Assembly: GCA_963693315.1 (NCBI GenBank) | Contig: OY856186.1 | Span: forward strand, 129,253,143-129,317,142 | Length of the DNA: 64,000 nt | Direction of reading: 5' to 3' | DNA from: Diogma glabrata | Lineage: Eukaryota; Arthropoda; Insecta; Diptera; Cylindrotomidae | Position numbers and translations under genes: made by a program | Part shown: positions 44,476 through 58,915 of the stretch, one piece after another | How positions within the stretch are numbered: position 1 is the stretch's first letter | Layout of the letters: the number at the start of each line of letters is the position of its first letter | The notes under the pieces: model-generated | What the model saw: the letters and a program-made list of their open reading frames with translations, nothing else | The model's database searches: none | Told to the model about the DNA's origin: nothing

Positions 44476-45137
44476 TTGAGCAAAATTTAAAACTCATTTC
44501 TTTTTATTTTAATAAATTTCCAGTATGAAATAAAATTTTGTATTTACCTCAAACGGAAAGTGTTTTCAAAGGTACTCACTAGTAATTTCGGCTTCGGCTA
44601 GACGCCTCGGCCGTAAACAACTAGCTCGTACTTTAAAGTTTCACTTTTCGTTCTAGATAAATAAATAACTATTATACTTGTTACTTTGAATAAGGTTAGA
44701 TTTTGCAATACATACACCACGAATTTTAGTGATGTTTTCAACATAACTGTTTTTTAAATAGGTTTAACTATGCTACCTTTTATACGAACTGTTTTTATGA
44801 TCATATATTACACATAATTTAAACAAGAATCGTAGAAAAGGTTCTTGAAGCTGTTATGTAAATAAAAAAGTTTTTAATGTTCAGTTGGAATATTACAAGC
44901 ACCGTTACCCAACAAACACTGTGGCTGCACAATACTAGCACATTACGGCCACGCGCGTCATGGCATGTTGTCACTTGGACGTTCAAGTGCATTCGCATAT
45001 GATTATCATTGTGCCATCATTGTGCCATCATAGAAACGGCATGGTAATGTCAAAATGTACGCATTATGCTCTTTATTTTGTGACCATTGTGGCACCATGC
45101 GAATTGCATAACGTGCTCTTAGCAAAAGTAATGTCTA
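44476..45137. other. Mostly AT-rich stretch
   Basis: No gene. TTTCGGCTTCGGCTAGACGCC near 44590 is an isolated GC-rich patch similar in style to the GAGGCCGAAGGCC at 5534. TTGTGCCATCA is doubled near 45010. Confidence 0.35.
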
Positions 45138-45925
45138 CTAGAAATAGATAGATTTCAAGATCAGACAGTTTTGTGTATAAGCAGAATCTGATGTATCAGA
45201 TTAGTTTAAACAAAACCAACTAATTACAAACAGATATCGAACAAATTTTAAAAAGAAAATTAACTATATACATATAAGCACAACTACATCTATGCAATTT
45301 TGGAACGTTGTTACGAACCAACACACATATCAAATCTACCACAGAACATCAGTGTGAAAATGTATGACACTATATGAAAAACACACCGCAAACCTACTCT
45401 ATAAAATACGCTGTGCAATTACTGCGTAATATCATAATAGTTTATTTCTAAGAAAAAAAAGAATTTCTCTTATTCAAATCTTTTTATTTTTTTTTCATTG
45501 ATTGTTATAAGGTTTTTGCAAATTGCTGTTGTTGAGGATTGTTGCAAACTTTTTTGTTGAAGCCGACAAGTCAAAACCTTTATTGCAGAGGTTTATATAC
45601 AAAAGAAACGGATTAAAATGTTTCCAAAAATTCTAAATTTATGAAGTCTTTAAAAATATCAGTATCCAAACGGCCTTTATAACATAACGGTTTAAAAAAA
45701 CCAACTTTTTTCCTTGTACAAAGCCTTTAGTTTCTTAACCATCAGTCGGATATTGCTGATTTACGAACTTGTCTAAGATATTCATAAAACACACATTTTT
45801 TGAAAAAGTATTTTGATCTGGCTACACAAATGCGACCGTGATAGTACCGGCGGATTCAAAAGCATTTTTTGTTTTACAAGCTTTTATGTTGGAGCGGCTC
45901 ACTCAGAAGCCTCTAATTGCAGAGG
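45138..45925 (-). repeat. Inverted copy of the 57205-57967 repeat
   Basis: Read in reverse complement it matches 57205-57967 across CTGATACATCAGATT, AAACAGATATCGAACAAATT and the satellite landmarks AACGGCC-TTTGGATACT and CCTCTGCAGT. It contains about one and a half units of the 330-bp repeat. Confidence 0.85.
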
Positions 45926-47432
45926 TTGTTACAGTTGAGATACAACATCAAATTTTTCCTAAAAAGAAAAGAAAATTATTATTTATATTATAGATTTGTT
46001 ATTTAATTGTTAACAAACACTTACCTAAAACTTTCTACGTATATCAGCCTAAATATTTTTTGTCTGTAAACAAATGTAATGATTTGTTTTGCTTAAGCTA
46101 AAATTCTCTGAGCTGTTGAAGAGTTTGTTTGATGATCTAAAACTTAACTAAAATAATGTCACCTTATTGTGACTGGTTATCTGCAGATCAGTGTAAATCC
46201 TTGCATTGATTTTTTAATGATTTTTTATATATGATTTGTTCACTCATATGCAAGTTTTTGCACTGGTTTGCATAAGAATTATTGAATATGAAAAATAAAT
46301 GCAAATATTAATTAATTAATAAAAAATATAAGAATTAAGATTATAAATTGAGTAAAAAAAACTTACCTAAAGTGAATATCACTGTCACTTTTTGTATGTA
46401 AACAAACTTTGACGTTTGTTGACAAAAGTTATGGTGGACCGAGATTTATCTCCATTTATTGTTGAACTCTTGAACTATTAGCCATCTACCCTAGTAGAAA
46501 TTGTTCACCAGTTTACTAATACAATTTAAAAAAAAAATATTACACAACTACAGATAAGCAAAAAATATTGAAGTATTGATGATATTTTCATTGTATTTCT
46601 TAAAAGAAATAAATAAGTGATCCTGCGATGAATATTTTGATGAAGTTCTTAATTACTTTCATGATAATTATCAGCAACTAACATTTTTCACTCCCTCTCT
46701 TTACTCTCATTGCATTTTATGATTCTGTTTGATATATCTTCTAAACATAGTCAACAAATTTTTTCTAGTTTTGTTTTTACGTTTAGAGGTGCAACTTTGT
46801 GATTTTTGTCAGTTTTTGGTTGTGAAATAAGTGAAATAAAGTGAAATATTGTGTTGAAAAACAATATACAAATCAGTGATTAATGGTACAGAAAATCGAA
46901 GAAGCTGCAGAACAATAATTTTTTGTTATAATAGTTTTTAATTTCAGAAAAAAACTGACGTGACTAAATCATAGAGGAAGAAGGAAGAACCGTCTCCTTA
47001 AAAAATATTAATGCTTTATTAAATTAATTTTAATGCACAAAAAATTTATAATTAATAAAATTCTAGTTTAAAACATGAAAATGGCTTTTAAAATACCACA
47101 ATTTTCATTTGTTCTATATTTTATTCTGTGTTCTATACAATTTTTATTCTAAATATTCTGTACGGGTTTTACGCTCTATGTTCACATTGATTTCATTGAT
47201 TTCAACTCCATAATTGATTTCGATTATAATAAATAAGTAATCAATAAGTTCGACTATTCTATAGTAGTGAAGTGCCTGTTGAAATTTGCAAATGTCTATC
47301 ATTTCATCAGTGATGAATCTTTTATGAAAATTCACTAATTATTTCGTCAGTTTGTTGGTAGTGAAATCCCTGATGAAGTTCATTGATCATTCATGAACTC
47401 ACTGTTTTATCATTCATGAGTTTTCGATAGAT
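45926..47432. other. AT-rich stretch, nothing recognised
   Basis: A short ATG frame (MVQKIEEAAEQ) near 46883 is too small to support. No repeats beyond low complexity. Confidence 0.35.
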
Positions 47433-47540
47433 ATTCATCAATAACTTCATGCGTTCCATAATACTGATATTCATCAATAACTTCATGAGTTCCATAATAC
47501 TGATATTCATCAATAACTTCATGAGTTCCATAATACTGAT
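47433..47540. repeat. Three tandem 36-bp units
   Basis: ATTCATCAATAACTTCATG(A/C)G... TACTGAT begins at 47433, 47469 and 47505. A truncated fourth follows. Being a multiple of three it keeps minus-strand frames open, which is probably incidental. Confidence 0.9.
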
Positions 47541-48167
47541 ATTCATAATGAAGTTCAGCATGGTTTTCATTGAAACATTCATTAGAAGAGAAGAGCATAT
47601 ACAAAAGTAAATAAGTGAATTCACATCACAAGCTCATATACGATTCATTGAATAGGTAATGATGATTTTCATGATGAACTATTGTATGAATTCACTAATT
47701 CTCTGTTACTAGGGTACCGGGTAAAAATGAGCTATACATTCAAATTTTTAATATGCGGGATCAAGAGATGGATGTAAAAACAGAAGAGATAAGGTTGACG
47801 CATGTTGTAGTTTATAGATAGTTTCACATGCTTTAAAGTACAAGCTCAGCTCTTATTGTTCAACCCTGTCAATCAAAAACAGACACTGGAAAATACTAGA
47901 AGATAACTAGCCAGAACGCTGTCTACCTCTCAGAAGAAGGTCTGCGTAGAACTAAGAGGTTGCTGCTAAGAAACCTAATAAAGCCAGAATCTTACTTAGA
48001 AAAAAGAATTACATACGGAAAATCACCAAATTCGGAAGAGGTCCGATCCAAAACCTAAATCGGACGATTACCACCACCGAAAAATTTAGCGTTTATCCGT
48101 TACGTCATAAAATAAAAGTTTGAGTATCCCTAAAAAAGTGAAGAGCGCCCTAGGTAATACGCTAGTA
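47541..48167. other. Stretch before hAT element, nothing recognised
   Basis: No gene or repeat that I can support. Confidence 0.35.
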
Positions 48168-50136
48168 CAGTGATGGCGAACCTTTTTTGCTGGTGGGTCA
48201 AAAAAAATTTATGAGATTCTCAATTTAGAGTCATGGGTCACTACAAGAATTAAAATAAAATAGTTTATATATGTAGTTACTTCATTGATCAAACTTTTAT
48301 TTAGAAAATAAAATAATTATCATTAAAGAACAAAAATACTGATGTGAAATTTACTGCTGCTTTTGAAACGATAATTTTTGTATATCTGGTTGATATTCTG
48401 TTGTCCTTAATTTCTCACATGCAACAGTTGTTTTTGTCCAGAGCCGATTTCTTTCCAAGGACTTTATGTAATGATGAAAATAGCTGCTCACAGAAATAAG
48501 ATGATCCAAACATTGGTAATACAGCATTTGCTAAATTCATGCAGATAAATGTATTTGGCAAAGAATTTCAAGTTTGAAGTATAATATTTTTAATATTTTC
48601 TTCGGCTGACTCATTAAAATTCATTAGCGAACTATTTGATTCTATTTTTGCAATCAAATCTTTGAGTTTTTTATCCATAAACGATAATTTTGAAATTCGA
48701 CTAATTCGATTTCTAAATTATTAATATTCAACCGATTGACGAACTCTAGTTCCATGTTTTTGAATTCAATTTTATAAGGCAAAGTAGTTTCCAGTTGTTT
48801 AAATTGAATAAATCTGATTTTAAATGATTCTTTGATTTCTTCTATAATTGATACATATTTATTGATTGAATGCTCATTATCCTCAATATTATTACCAAAA
48901 ACACCTTTGTTTCAAATTGTGCACGCAAACGTGGAAAATATGTCATAGATTTCATATTTAAATCATTTATAAATTTGTCTAATTTTAAAACAAACAATTT
49001 AATATTTTCATACATATAGTTAATGCAATTTAAAGACTTGAATACTGAGAATAGAATCAATTTCAGATAGTAATTCAGCGAATTGACACTTATTCAGAGC
49101 TCGTGAAGAAATAAAATTGAAAATATTTGTCACTATTGACATAACCTTTGAAAATGATTGCAATCCTTTTTTACACACAGTACTTCTGGGTGAATAATAC
49201 AATTTAATTCCACTAATAGACCGTTAATGTTTTGCTTGAGATGGGTAATAAATCCAACGTTTTTGTCAACCATGCCTTGAGGACCATCAGTAGTTACGGA
49301 AACAATCTTCTTTATATCAATATTCTTGGTTTCCAATGCTTTTTTAAATCCATGCATAACGTTGTTTTCCTGTTAAATTCACTAATTTTATTGATTCTTC
49401 TCTCATTATATCTACACAGAGTTACCATTCGTACTGAATGATACTGTACTGATTTCTAAAACTATGTACTGAAAGTACTGATTTTTAAGAAAATTGTTCA
49501 ATTTTAATTTAAGTTCCAATTTAAATACGGAAATAAAACTATACGAGCTATTGTTTGGTATGAACTTGTAATAAAAATTACTTGGAAAAAATTCTTTTAT
49601 TTTTAAATTGTAGCAGTTACCCACGGAAAATATATTTAAAAATTCTAACCCCTGTGTTTTCCCAAGCAATCGTGGCAGAAAGTTGTATTTTATCAACTAC
49701 TGGTGTTGGTCTCAAGTCTCAACAAGATTTCCTTAAACTACTAAAACAATGAAAACCAGATTTCTCCACTTCGCTTTACACATTAACCTTTCGACTTAGG
49801 AGAGACATATCTAGGTTAAGTGAGACTAAGGATAGTACATATTTTAGCTCTTAATATGTTGTACTAATTTCACTTAGAAAAAAAAATGGTCACCCTTTAT
49901 TTACAGATTTGTATATTTTGCAATGATTGCAAGCTGTACTATATTTTGAGATTCTATTTACAACTAAAATTATTTTATATTTCACAAATTAATTGTAAAA
50001 TTAGATTTATTTATGATTTGTTATAAAAATATTTAAACCTCAAATTTTAGATAAATTATCTGAATATTCTCGCGGGTATTTAAAAACGTCTCACGGGTCA
50101 GTCCATGACCCGCGGGTCACGGGTTCGCCATCACTG
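48168..50136 (-). mobile_element. hAT element (Charlie-like) with GGGTCA subterminal motifs
   Basis: Termini CAGTGATGGCGAACC and GGTTCGCCATCACTG are perfect inverted repeats of a hAT type. TGGGTCA occurs inside both ends. The flanks show only an imperfect CTAGTA/CTAATA duplication. Minus-strand transposase remnants lie inside. Confidence 0.85.
48842..49357 (-). pseudogene. hAT transposase remnant (Charlie/GTF2IRD2-like type)
   Basis: Successive minus-strand pieces read VSVTTDGPQGMVDKNVGFIT and LNCIIHPEVLC (49357-49133), then VTNIFNFISSRALNKCQFAE LLSEID (49202-49020), then a more diverged segment (49060-48842). TTDG..M..KNVGF..H...H.E.LC and ...SRALN..QF..LL are hallmarks of the RNase-H-like core of the hAT subgroup that also gave vertebrate GTF2IRD2-like genes. 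At least two frameshifts; the N-terminal zinc finger and C-terminal dimerisation regions are not recognisable. The first Asp of the catalytic triad sits in TTDG. Inactive. Confidence 0.8.
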
Positions 50137-50900
50137 CTAATAGATACTAGAGTCAAACCGATGTAAATAATGTATAAAATGTAAAAACTGCAAGTAACGC
50201 AAAGAAGTTGTAAAATATGTCTAATTAGCATAAAAAAACTTTTTTAATTAAAAACAGAAATATTGAGGAATAATAGATTTTAATTGTGATGATAAATCAC
50301 CTATAAAATCATATTTCAAATATCAAAATAATCAATTGTACTATTAAATATTTTGTCGCAAAAATGGAGGATTGGAAATCAATAATCATGCATTAATTAC
50401 ATAAATTAATCACAATAATAGTTTCCCTAGAAACAATTGTAACTCGTCAAAAACAATCTTGATTTAAATCAAGAAAACCAATTATTTTCAATATAAGAAA
50501 TATAGATCCACATTTTTGTGGTAAAAAGATTAATTTTTGGACCCATAGTCCAAACGATACAACTTTAAATAATAACAAATATTGTTGAGAATGATAAAAA
50601 CACAAATGCATTAACACACGCCCATTTTTAAAGCAGTTACCATGAAAAAATAGAATATGAATTTTGACTGCTATGTTGTCAATTTCTAATTTTCTAGTAT
50701 ATAATAAATTTCGATTATATTACATATACTATCAATTATCATAGAAAAAATTGCACTTCCTACGTGAAATGAAAACATTTTAAGTTCGTAAAATTGTCCA
50801 ACGCGTCTCTTGAATAAACTTTCACTCACAAAAAAGCAGCGTTTTCATCTTTTGCAGCAAAATGTAAGCTGTGTGAACTTGTAACCCAAACGGGAAAAAA
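50137..50900. other. AT-rich stretch, nothing recognised
   Basis: No gene or structured repeat seen. Confidence 0.35.
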
Positions 50901-51960
50901 ATAAGGGCAAACAAAATGAAAATTTTTTTTGTAAACTACAAACGGCGTTGATTATCGTACTGAAATTTTTTTGTTTGTAGTTGTAATAATTAATATCACT
51001 CATATCATCAAAATAGGTGAATCTCTTAAACACAGTGATAATTTTGATAATTCAAGTATACAAGGTTGTCCGCATTTTTCAAATTTCTTTTTCCACTCAA
51101 AAAATAAAAAAACGTACAGGTGAATCCCAGTGATGATTTTGATAATCCAAGTATGTAAGACTGTTCGCATTTTTCAATTTTTTTTTCACTCAAAAATTTA
51201 AAAAAATATACAGTTGAGCGAAATCGTTTGTAGTTTTCTATAGTAAAAAAAATTTTGATTGAGTAAAAGTTGAAATAATCTTTTGATCTCAGAAACAACA
51301 AACGACTTTGATGATAGGGGTTAAAAAATTTTGTTGGTAGTTGTAATATAGATCACTCAAATCCTTAAAACAGGTGAATTTCTTAAACACAGTGATAATT
51401 TTGATAATCCGATTATACAAGATTGTTCGAAATCGATTTTAGTTTTTTGTAGTAATGATAAATATTTTGGAAATATTTTTTCTCTTACTTACTCAAAAAA
51501 TAGAAACACGTACAGTTGAGCAAAAAGTTGAAATATTCTTTTGATCTCTGAAATTACAAACGACTTAGATGATTGTAGTAAAATTTGTTTGTTTGTAGTT
51601 GTAATAAATATCACTTAAATCATCAAAGCAGGTGAATCCCCTACATACAGTGCTAATTTTGATTGTGAGAAAAAAATTCCAAAAATATTTATCATTACTA
51701 TAGAATACTACAAACGATTTCGAACAATCTTTTATACTCTGATTATCATAATTATCACTGTGTATAGGGGATTCACTTGTTTTGATGATTTGCGTGATAT
51801 TTATTACAAATATAGACAAAAAAAATTCATTGTAATCATCAACGTCGTTTGTAGTATCTGAGATCTAAAGAATATTTCAATTTTTTGCTCAACTGTAAAT
51901 TTTTTTATTTTTGAGTGGAAGAAAAAATTTCCAAAAATATTTATCACACCGAAAGAAAAA
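50900..51960. repeat. Fold-back repeat cluster (direct and inverted copies)
   Basis: A unit with GTAATAAATATCACT, CAGGTGAAT and CACAGTGATAATTTTGATAA occurs in direct orientation near 50980-51180, 51340-51480 and 51590-51660. It is inverted at 51665-51910. For example, AATCATCAAAGCAGGTGAAT at 51616 pairs with GATTCACTTGTTTTGATGAT ending about 51789. Arms of 130 bases or more could form a cruciform. Confidence 0.8.
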
Positions 51961-52024
51961 ATCTTGGTTGATTCAAACATGTTGCATTGTTAATCGAAAA
52001 TTAAGTGAAAATTGGGGAACTAAA

Positions 52025-52478
52025 TATAGTAGAATTTTTTTGCCAGCGAATTTCTGACAGCTACGACGCAGCAAGAGATAAAAGATGAGACAAAAAGTAA
52101 AACAGAGATGTATTATTTATTTTGGGATAAATTTGTTTTCAAAACAATTATATTAGTTAAATTTCTACTTCTAGTTCGTACCATTTGTTTGTTGTGATAT
52201 TTGTTTCCATAGGCGTCGTTATTTTTATTATAATTATTTTTAATTATCAAAATTTTGTTATATTTCCTACGAAATCATTAATATTTCTACTAGTTTTTGG
52301 ATTTCTATTATAATTGGTTGAATTTCAATAGTAATTTATAAATTTTATGCGTTTTTTTTGTTTATTTCAATGGGACCCCAATAGTTTTTTTTAATATTTT
52401 AATCGAGACACTGAATGTGCAAACAATATGCGCATAACAAACAAATTTTGTGTTCGCTGGCAAAAAAATTCTACTATA
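52025..52478. mobile_element. Small TIR element, perfect 26-bp termini
   Basis: TATAGTAGAATTTTTTTGCC-AGCGAA at 52025-52050 is exactly inverted at 52453-52478. 454 bp, non-coding. Ends in TA, compatible with a TA-targeting (Tc1/mariner-like) MITE, but the superfamily is not proven. Confidence 0.8.
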
Positions 52479-53099
52479 CGTTTGTGATTGAATCAACCAA
52501 CGCTCCGTATTTAAATTAACAATTTAACCGTTGTTGATATATTTTTTTATAAGTATCACAAACATATTTGATTTAACCATGTTTGTAGTTGAGTCAATTA
52601 TGATTTAATTTTCAATTGACTACAAACGTGGTAAATTAAAAATTAGACTAAAAATAGTTATATTGAATACGTTTGTGATAGAATCAAGCAATACGCCGTA
52701 TTAAATCTTTTGGTTTGGTACATCTTTGTTTTGTTTTTGCTGCTATCGATGTTTGTATGGGTTCGTTTTTTTCGTAAATATAATATTTGAAATTTTTTAT
52801 ATTAGAAGTATGTATATATTTCGCATCAATCCCAAATGTATGAGTGTGATTTTGTTTGTAAAGGATGCGTCCATTTTTTCGCCATTTTTTTAATGATACA
52901 ATTTAAAAGACTAAAATTCAGAAATCACAAAATTTAAATATTTGAATTATGTGTAGAAAATTATACTAATTTTCCATAATTTTCTCATTATTATGAAAAA
53001 TTAAATTAAAATATCGATAAATGGACATGAAACAAGACAAATAAAAAATATTAAAAAAATATAATAATTATTTTAAGTCACCAAAATTAATTATAGAAA
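52479..53099. other. AT-rich stretch with short hairpin
   Basis: GTTTGTAGTTGAGTCAATT (about 52587) is mirrored by AATTGACTACAAAC (about 52613); the TTTGTAGTTG string links it to the fold-back cluster to the left. No gene. Confidence 0.45.
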
Positions 53100-54473
53100 G
53101 GGCCTGTTTCATGGAAATCGTCGTTTGTAACTCCTATTCACAAGAAAGGTCCCATAAATGACATTATAAACTATCGACCCATTTCAATTATCTCCCCAAT
53201 TCCTAAATTTTTTGAGAAAATCGTTTGCGAAAAGCTATCCATAACAATTTTAAAATTCATAATTGATCAGCAACATGGCTTTATTAAACGGAAATCTATT
53301 GAAACCAATTTGTTCTTATTTGCCGAATATATAAGAAATTCTTTGGATGCTAACGAACAAGTAGATGTTATTTTTACTGATATATCGAAAGCCTTTGATC
53401 GAGTTGGCCATAATACATTAAGAGATAAATTGAGAAATTTTGGTATTCATGGTAATTTATTACGATGGCTTGATAACTATGTTAGAAACAGAACTCAACA
53501 AATTAAATTCAATGGCATTTTTTCAAAACAAATTAAGGTTTCCTCGGGCGTTCCTCAGGGTTCCCATTTAGGACCGTTACTTTTTTTAATTTTTTTAAAT
53601 GATGTCAATATTTGCTTCCAGAATAGTCGTTTTTTGTTATATGCTGATGATTTGAAGATCTTTAAATCAATAAAGTCACTCGATGATGTTGTTCTTTTGC
53701 AAGCTGATCTTGATCGGTTTGCAGAATATTGTAGAATAAACTGTCTGGAAATAAACGTTGGCAAATGTTTTAAATTTTCATTTACAGGACGTCAAAGAAC
53801 CGTTTTCCTTAACAACTATGTTTTACATAATGATATAATTATAACAAAAGAGGGCTCGGTCAAGGATCTAGGTGTCACTTTTACTACAGACATGAATTTT
53901 TCAATTCATATTGACTCTACTACAAGCAAAATGTTCAAAAATCTTGGTTTTGTTCTTAGAACTTGTAAAGATTTTTCATCTCTTCGGCCAATGTTAATTC
54001 TTTATGCTACTCTTATTCGATCTCATTCGGATTTTGCGTCACTTATTTGGTTTCCATTTCAAACAACCTATATACATAAATTAGAGAGAATTCAGCGTAA
54101 GTTCGTTAAGTGTTTATTTTACCGTGGTTTCTTTAAAAGAATAGCGAATGACTATAATACCTTTGTTGAATATTTGGAAGTCGATACTCTGGCAACGAGA
54201 CGGAAAAGGTTCGATCTCAATTTTGTTTTCAATGTTTTTGGATCTAAAAATGCTTGTAGTGAAGTTCTCTCCTGCTTTAGTCTAAGAGTTCCGAATCGCA
54301 GCCTTAGAACTAATCCCACTTTCTCCGTTTCTAATAGTAATACTAATTATAAATTTTTCAGCGCGTCAAATCGTATAATGACACTTTATAATGACTTTTG
54401 CAATCATATAGATTTGTTTAATATTATGTCTCTGAACAAGTTTAAGAAACTCACTAGTAATTTAGGATTTTGA
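53100..54473 (+). pseudogene. Reverse transcriptase of truncated non-LTR element
   Basis: About 457 codons open without a stop from the truncation point to 54473. Motifs in order: TPIHKKGPINDIINYRPISI, QQHGFIKRKSIETNLFLFAE, VIFTDISKAFDRVGHNTL (first catalytic Asp), SSGVPQGSHLGPLLFLIFLN, LLYADDLKIF (active site YADD), SVKDLGVTFTTDMNF, then the thumb and a C-terminal domain ERIQRKFVKCLFYRG. The N-terminal endonuclease and ORF1 are missing. This wording fits the Jockey/CR1 group, the same group as the element at 1-1845. The open frame suggests a fairly recent insertion, though it could not be mobile by itself. Confidence 0.9.
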
Positions 54474-55043
54474 CCAACTTTTTGTTTTTGTAAATTTGTC
54501 TCTTTTAATTATTATTTTATCAATATTAGTGTTAGTTTAACAATATTAGTGTTAGTCTTGTGGTTTCTTTTTATTTTATTCGTATTTAAATTGTTAAATT
54601 TTAAATTCTGTTTTTAATTAAATTAATTTATATTTTATATTTTGTACTTATTTTAATTTAAATTTGTCTATATTGTAAATGACTGAAAAATAACATGATA
54701 TTTAAAATAATTTATTTTAGCAATTTTAATTAAATTTGTTGATTTTAACCTATTTTAATTTAATTTTAACGTCTTTTGATTAAATTCTTTTGTATTTTGT
54801 ATATTATATTTATTCTAATTTTGAAACCTCTATGATTTAAAAAACTAAAAAATAAAACTTTAAATAACATAATAATCAAACTAATTTTAAACTAAATCAT
54901 TTAAAACTAAATCATTTTACAAATTTTTATAATATAAAATCTTTAAACAATATTTTAAAATTAATTCATCAATGCATGTTTTGGGCTAGTCCTGTTTTGT
55001 ATTTTACTGCTAATAAATAAATAAATAAATAAATAAATAAATA
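53100..55043 (+). mobile_element. 5'-truncated non-LTR retrotransposon (Jockey/CR1-like)
   Basis: Begins abruptly inside the RT (GPVSWKSSFVTPIHKKGPIN) at about 53100, runs through the RT to a stop at 54471-54473, then an AT-rich 3' UTR ending in a TAAA-repeat tail at 55011-55043. Truncation at the 5' side and a simple-repeat tail are typical of target-primed insertions. Confidence 0.85.
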
Positions 55044-55045
55044 TC

Positions 55046-57600
<2,555 letters not shown>

Positions 57601-57967
57601 CAATTTCCAAAAACCTTATAACAGTCAATGTCAACCTTATAACAGTCAAAAAATAAAAGATTTGAATAGAAGAAATTTATTTTTTTTTTCTTAGAAATAA
57701 ACTATTTTGATATTTTGCAGTAATTGCACGACATATGATATAGAGCAGGTTTGTGTCATAAATTATCACACACATGTTCTGTGGTAGATTTGATATTTGA
57801 TTGTTGCAAAATTGGATAGATACAATTTTGCTTGTAGGTAGCTAATTTTCTTTTTAAAATTTGTTCGATATCTGTTTGAAATTAGTTTGTTTTGTTTAAA
57901 CTAATCTGATACATCAGATTCTACTGGCACACAAAACTGTCTGATCTCGAAATCTACCTATTTCTAG

Positions 57968-58338
57968 CGGATATACGTGCCGCTTGGACTTTTTGTTATA
58001 TGTAAACTAATCTGACACATACCTACTTCTAGTGGATATCCTGTCGCTTAGACTTATTTTTATTGTATTACATTGTTCAACTCTGGGACAATCAGATCCT
58101 ACTATATTAAGATTATTCAACTTTATACTAATTGCCGACAGGTATACCTATCCTCATGAAAACTTCTAGATTATTACGGTTTTAATTGAGGCCGCTATCA
58201 TATACTTTGAATCTTTAAGACACCGTTCTGGAAAAGTTATTGAGAATCAAAGAATATTTTGTGGGAATTTCATTGAATATTAGTAAGTAACAATACTATA
58301 AAACAGTATTGTAAAATAACCCTATTAGCTATTACGAC
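57968..58338. other. Short stretch before hAT element
   Basis: Nothing recognised besides the doubled segment noted for 57957-58060. Ends with the target copy ATTACGAC at 58331-58338. Confidence 0.4.
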
Positions 58339-58714
58339 TAGGGTTTCTAAATATCCGACCTATTTGATTATCCGGATATCGAATACATAAACAATAAATT
58401 ATCCGGATAATCCGGATATCCGGATAATTAAACAATAAATAAAACATGTTTTTTACTTTGCGGTATTTAAATCATTTATGTATATTTTTCGTGTGTCTAT
58501 ATTAATTAATTTTTATACATAGTCAAAAAATAACAAAAAAAATAGTAACAAATCATAAATAATAATAATAAAAAAATAAAATTATTGATAAATTTACTTA
58601 AATTAATGAAGTTATTGATGCATTTATAAAAATGCATATTTTAGAAAAATTATTGCATTAATTAATTAATTATTACAATGTCTCGAAATTGAGTCGAGTT
58701 CTAATTTTTGTCCT

Positions 58715-58809
58715 GCAGTCAAATTCTGTAATTGTGAAGCGGTGAAGTGATAAGTTTTTTAATGAAATTTTTATCACTTCACCGCTTCACAGTTACAGAA
58801 TTTGGCTGC
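58715..58809. repeat. Hairpin, 39-bp arms, inside hAT element
   Basis: GCAGTCAAATTCTGTAATTG with GTGAAGCGGTGAAGTGATAA (58715-58753) is mirrored at 58771-58809. The right arm runs directly into the transposase remnant, so the left arm is probably an inverted duplication of the coding end. Confidence 0.88.
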
Positions 58810-58915
58810 TGGTAAGACCAGCAATTGAAAATACCCGCTCCGTTGCAGTCGATGTAGGTTTTATTGGTAATAATACGCAATATAGAATATTTAAATTGCC
58901 CTCCGTTTTTTATAA
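58800..58915 (-). pseudogene. hAT transposase C-terminal fragment
   Basis: Minus strand reads NILYCVLLPIKPTSTATERV then FSIAGLTSSQ: the S-x-(S/A)-x-E-R-x-F-S-x-(A)-G signature of the hAT dimerisation domain. Nothing upstream is convincingly in frame. Non-functional. Confidence 0.8.

Noticed and set aside
46883..46918. Short peptide frame MVQKIEEAAEQ followed by a possible intron
   Set aside because: Eleven codons with weak splice-like sites; no support.
47433..47540. Regular 36-bp units considered as a CRISPR-like array
   Set aside because: Units are directly contiguous without distinct spacers, and the locus is eukaryotic.
47391..47624. Minus-strand frame with 12-residue repeats (MELMKLLMNISI)
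   Set aside because: Explained by the 36-bp tandem repeat being a multiple of three; two frames stay open, which argues against coding.
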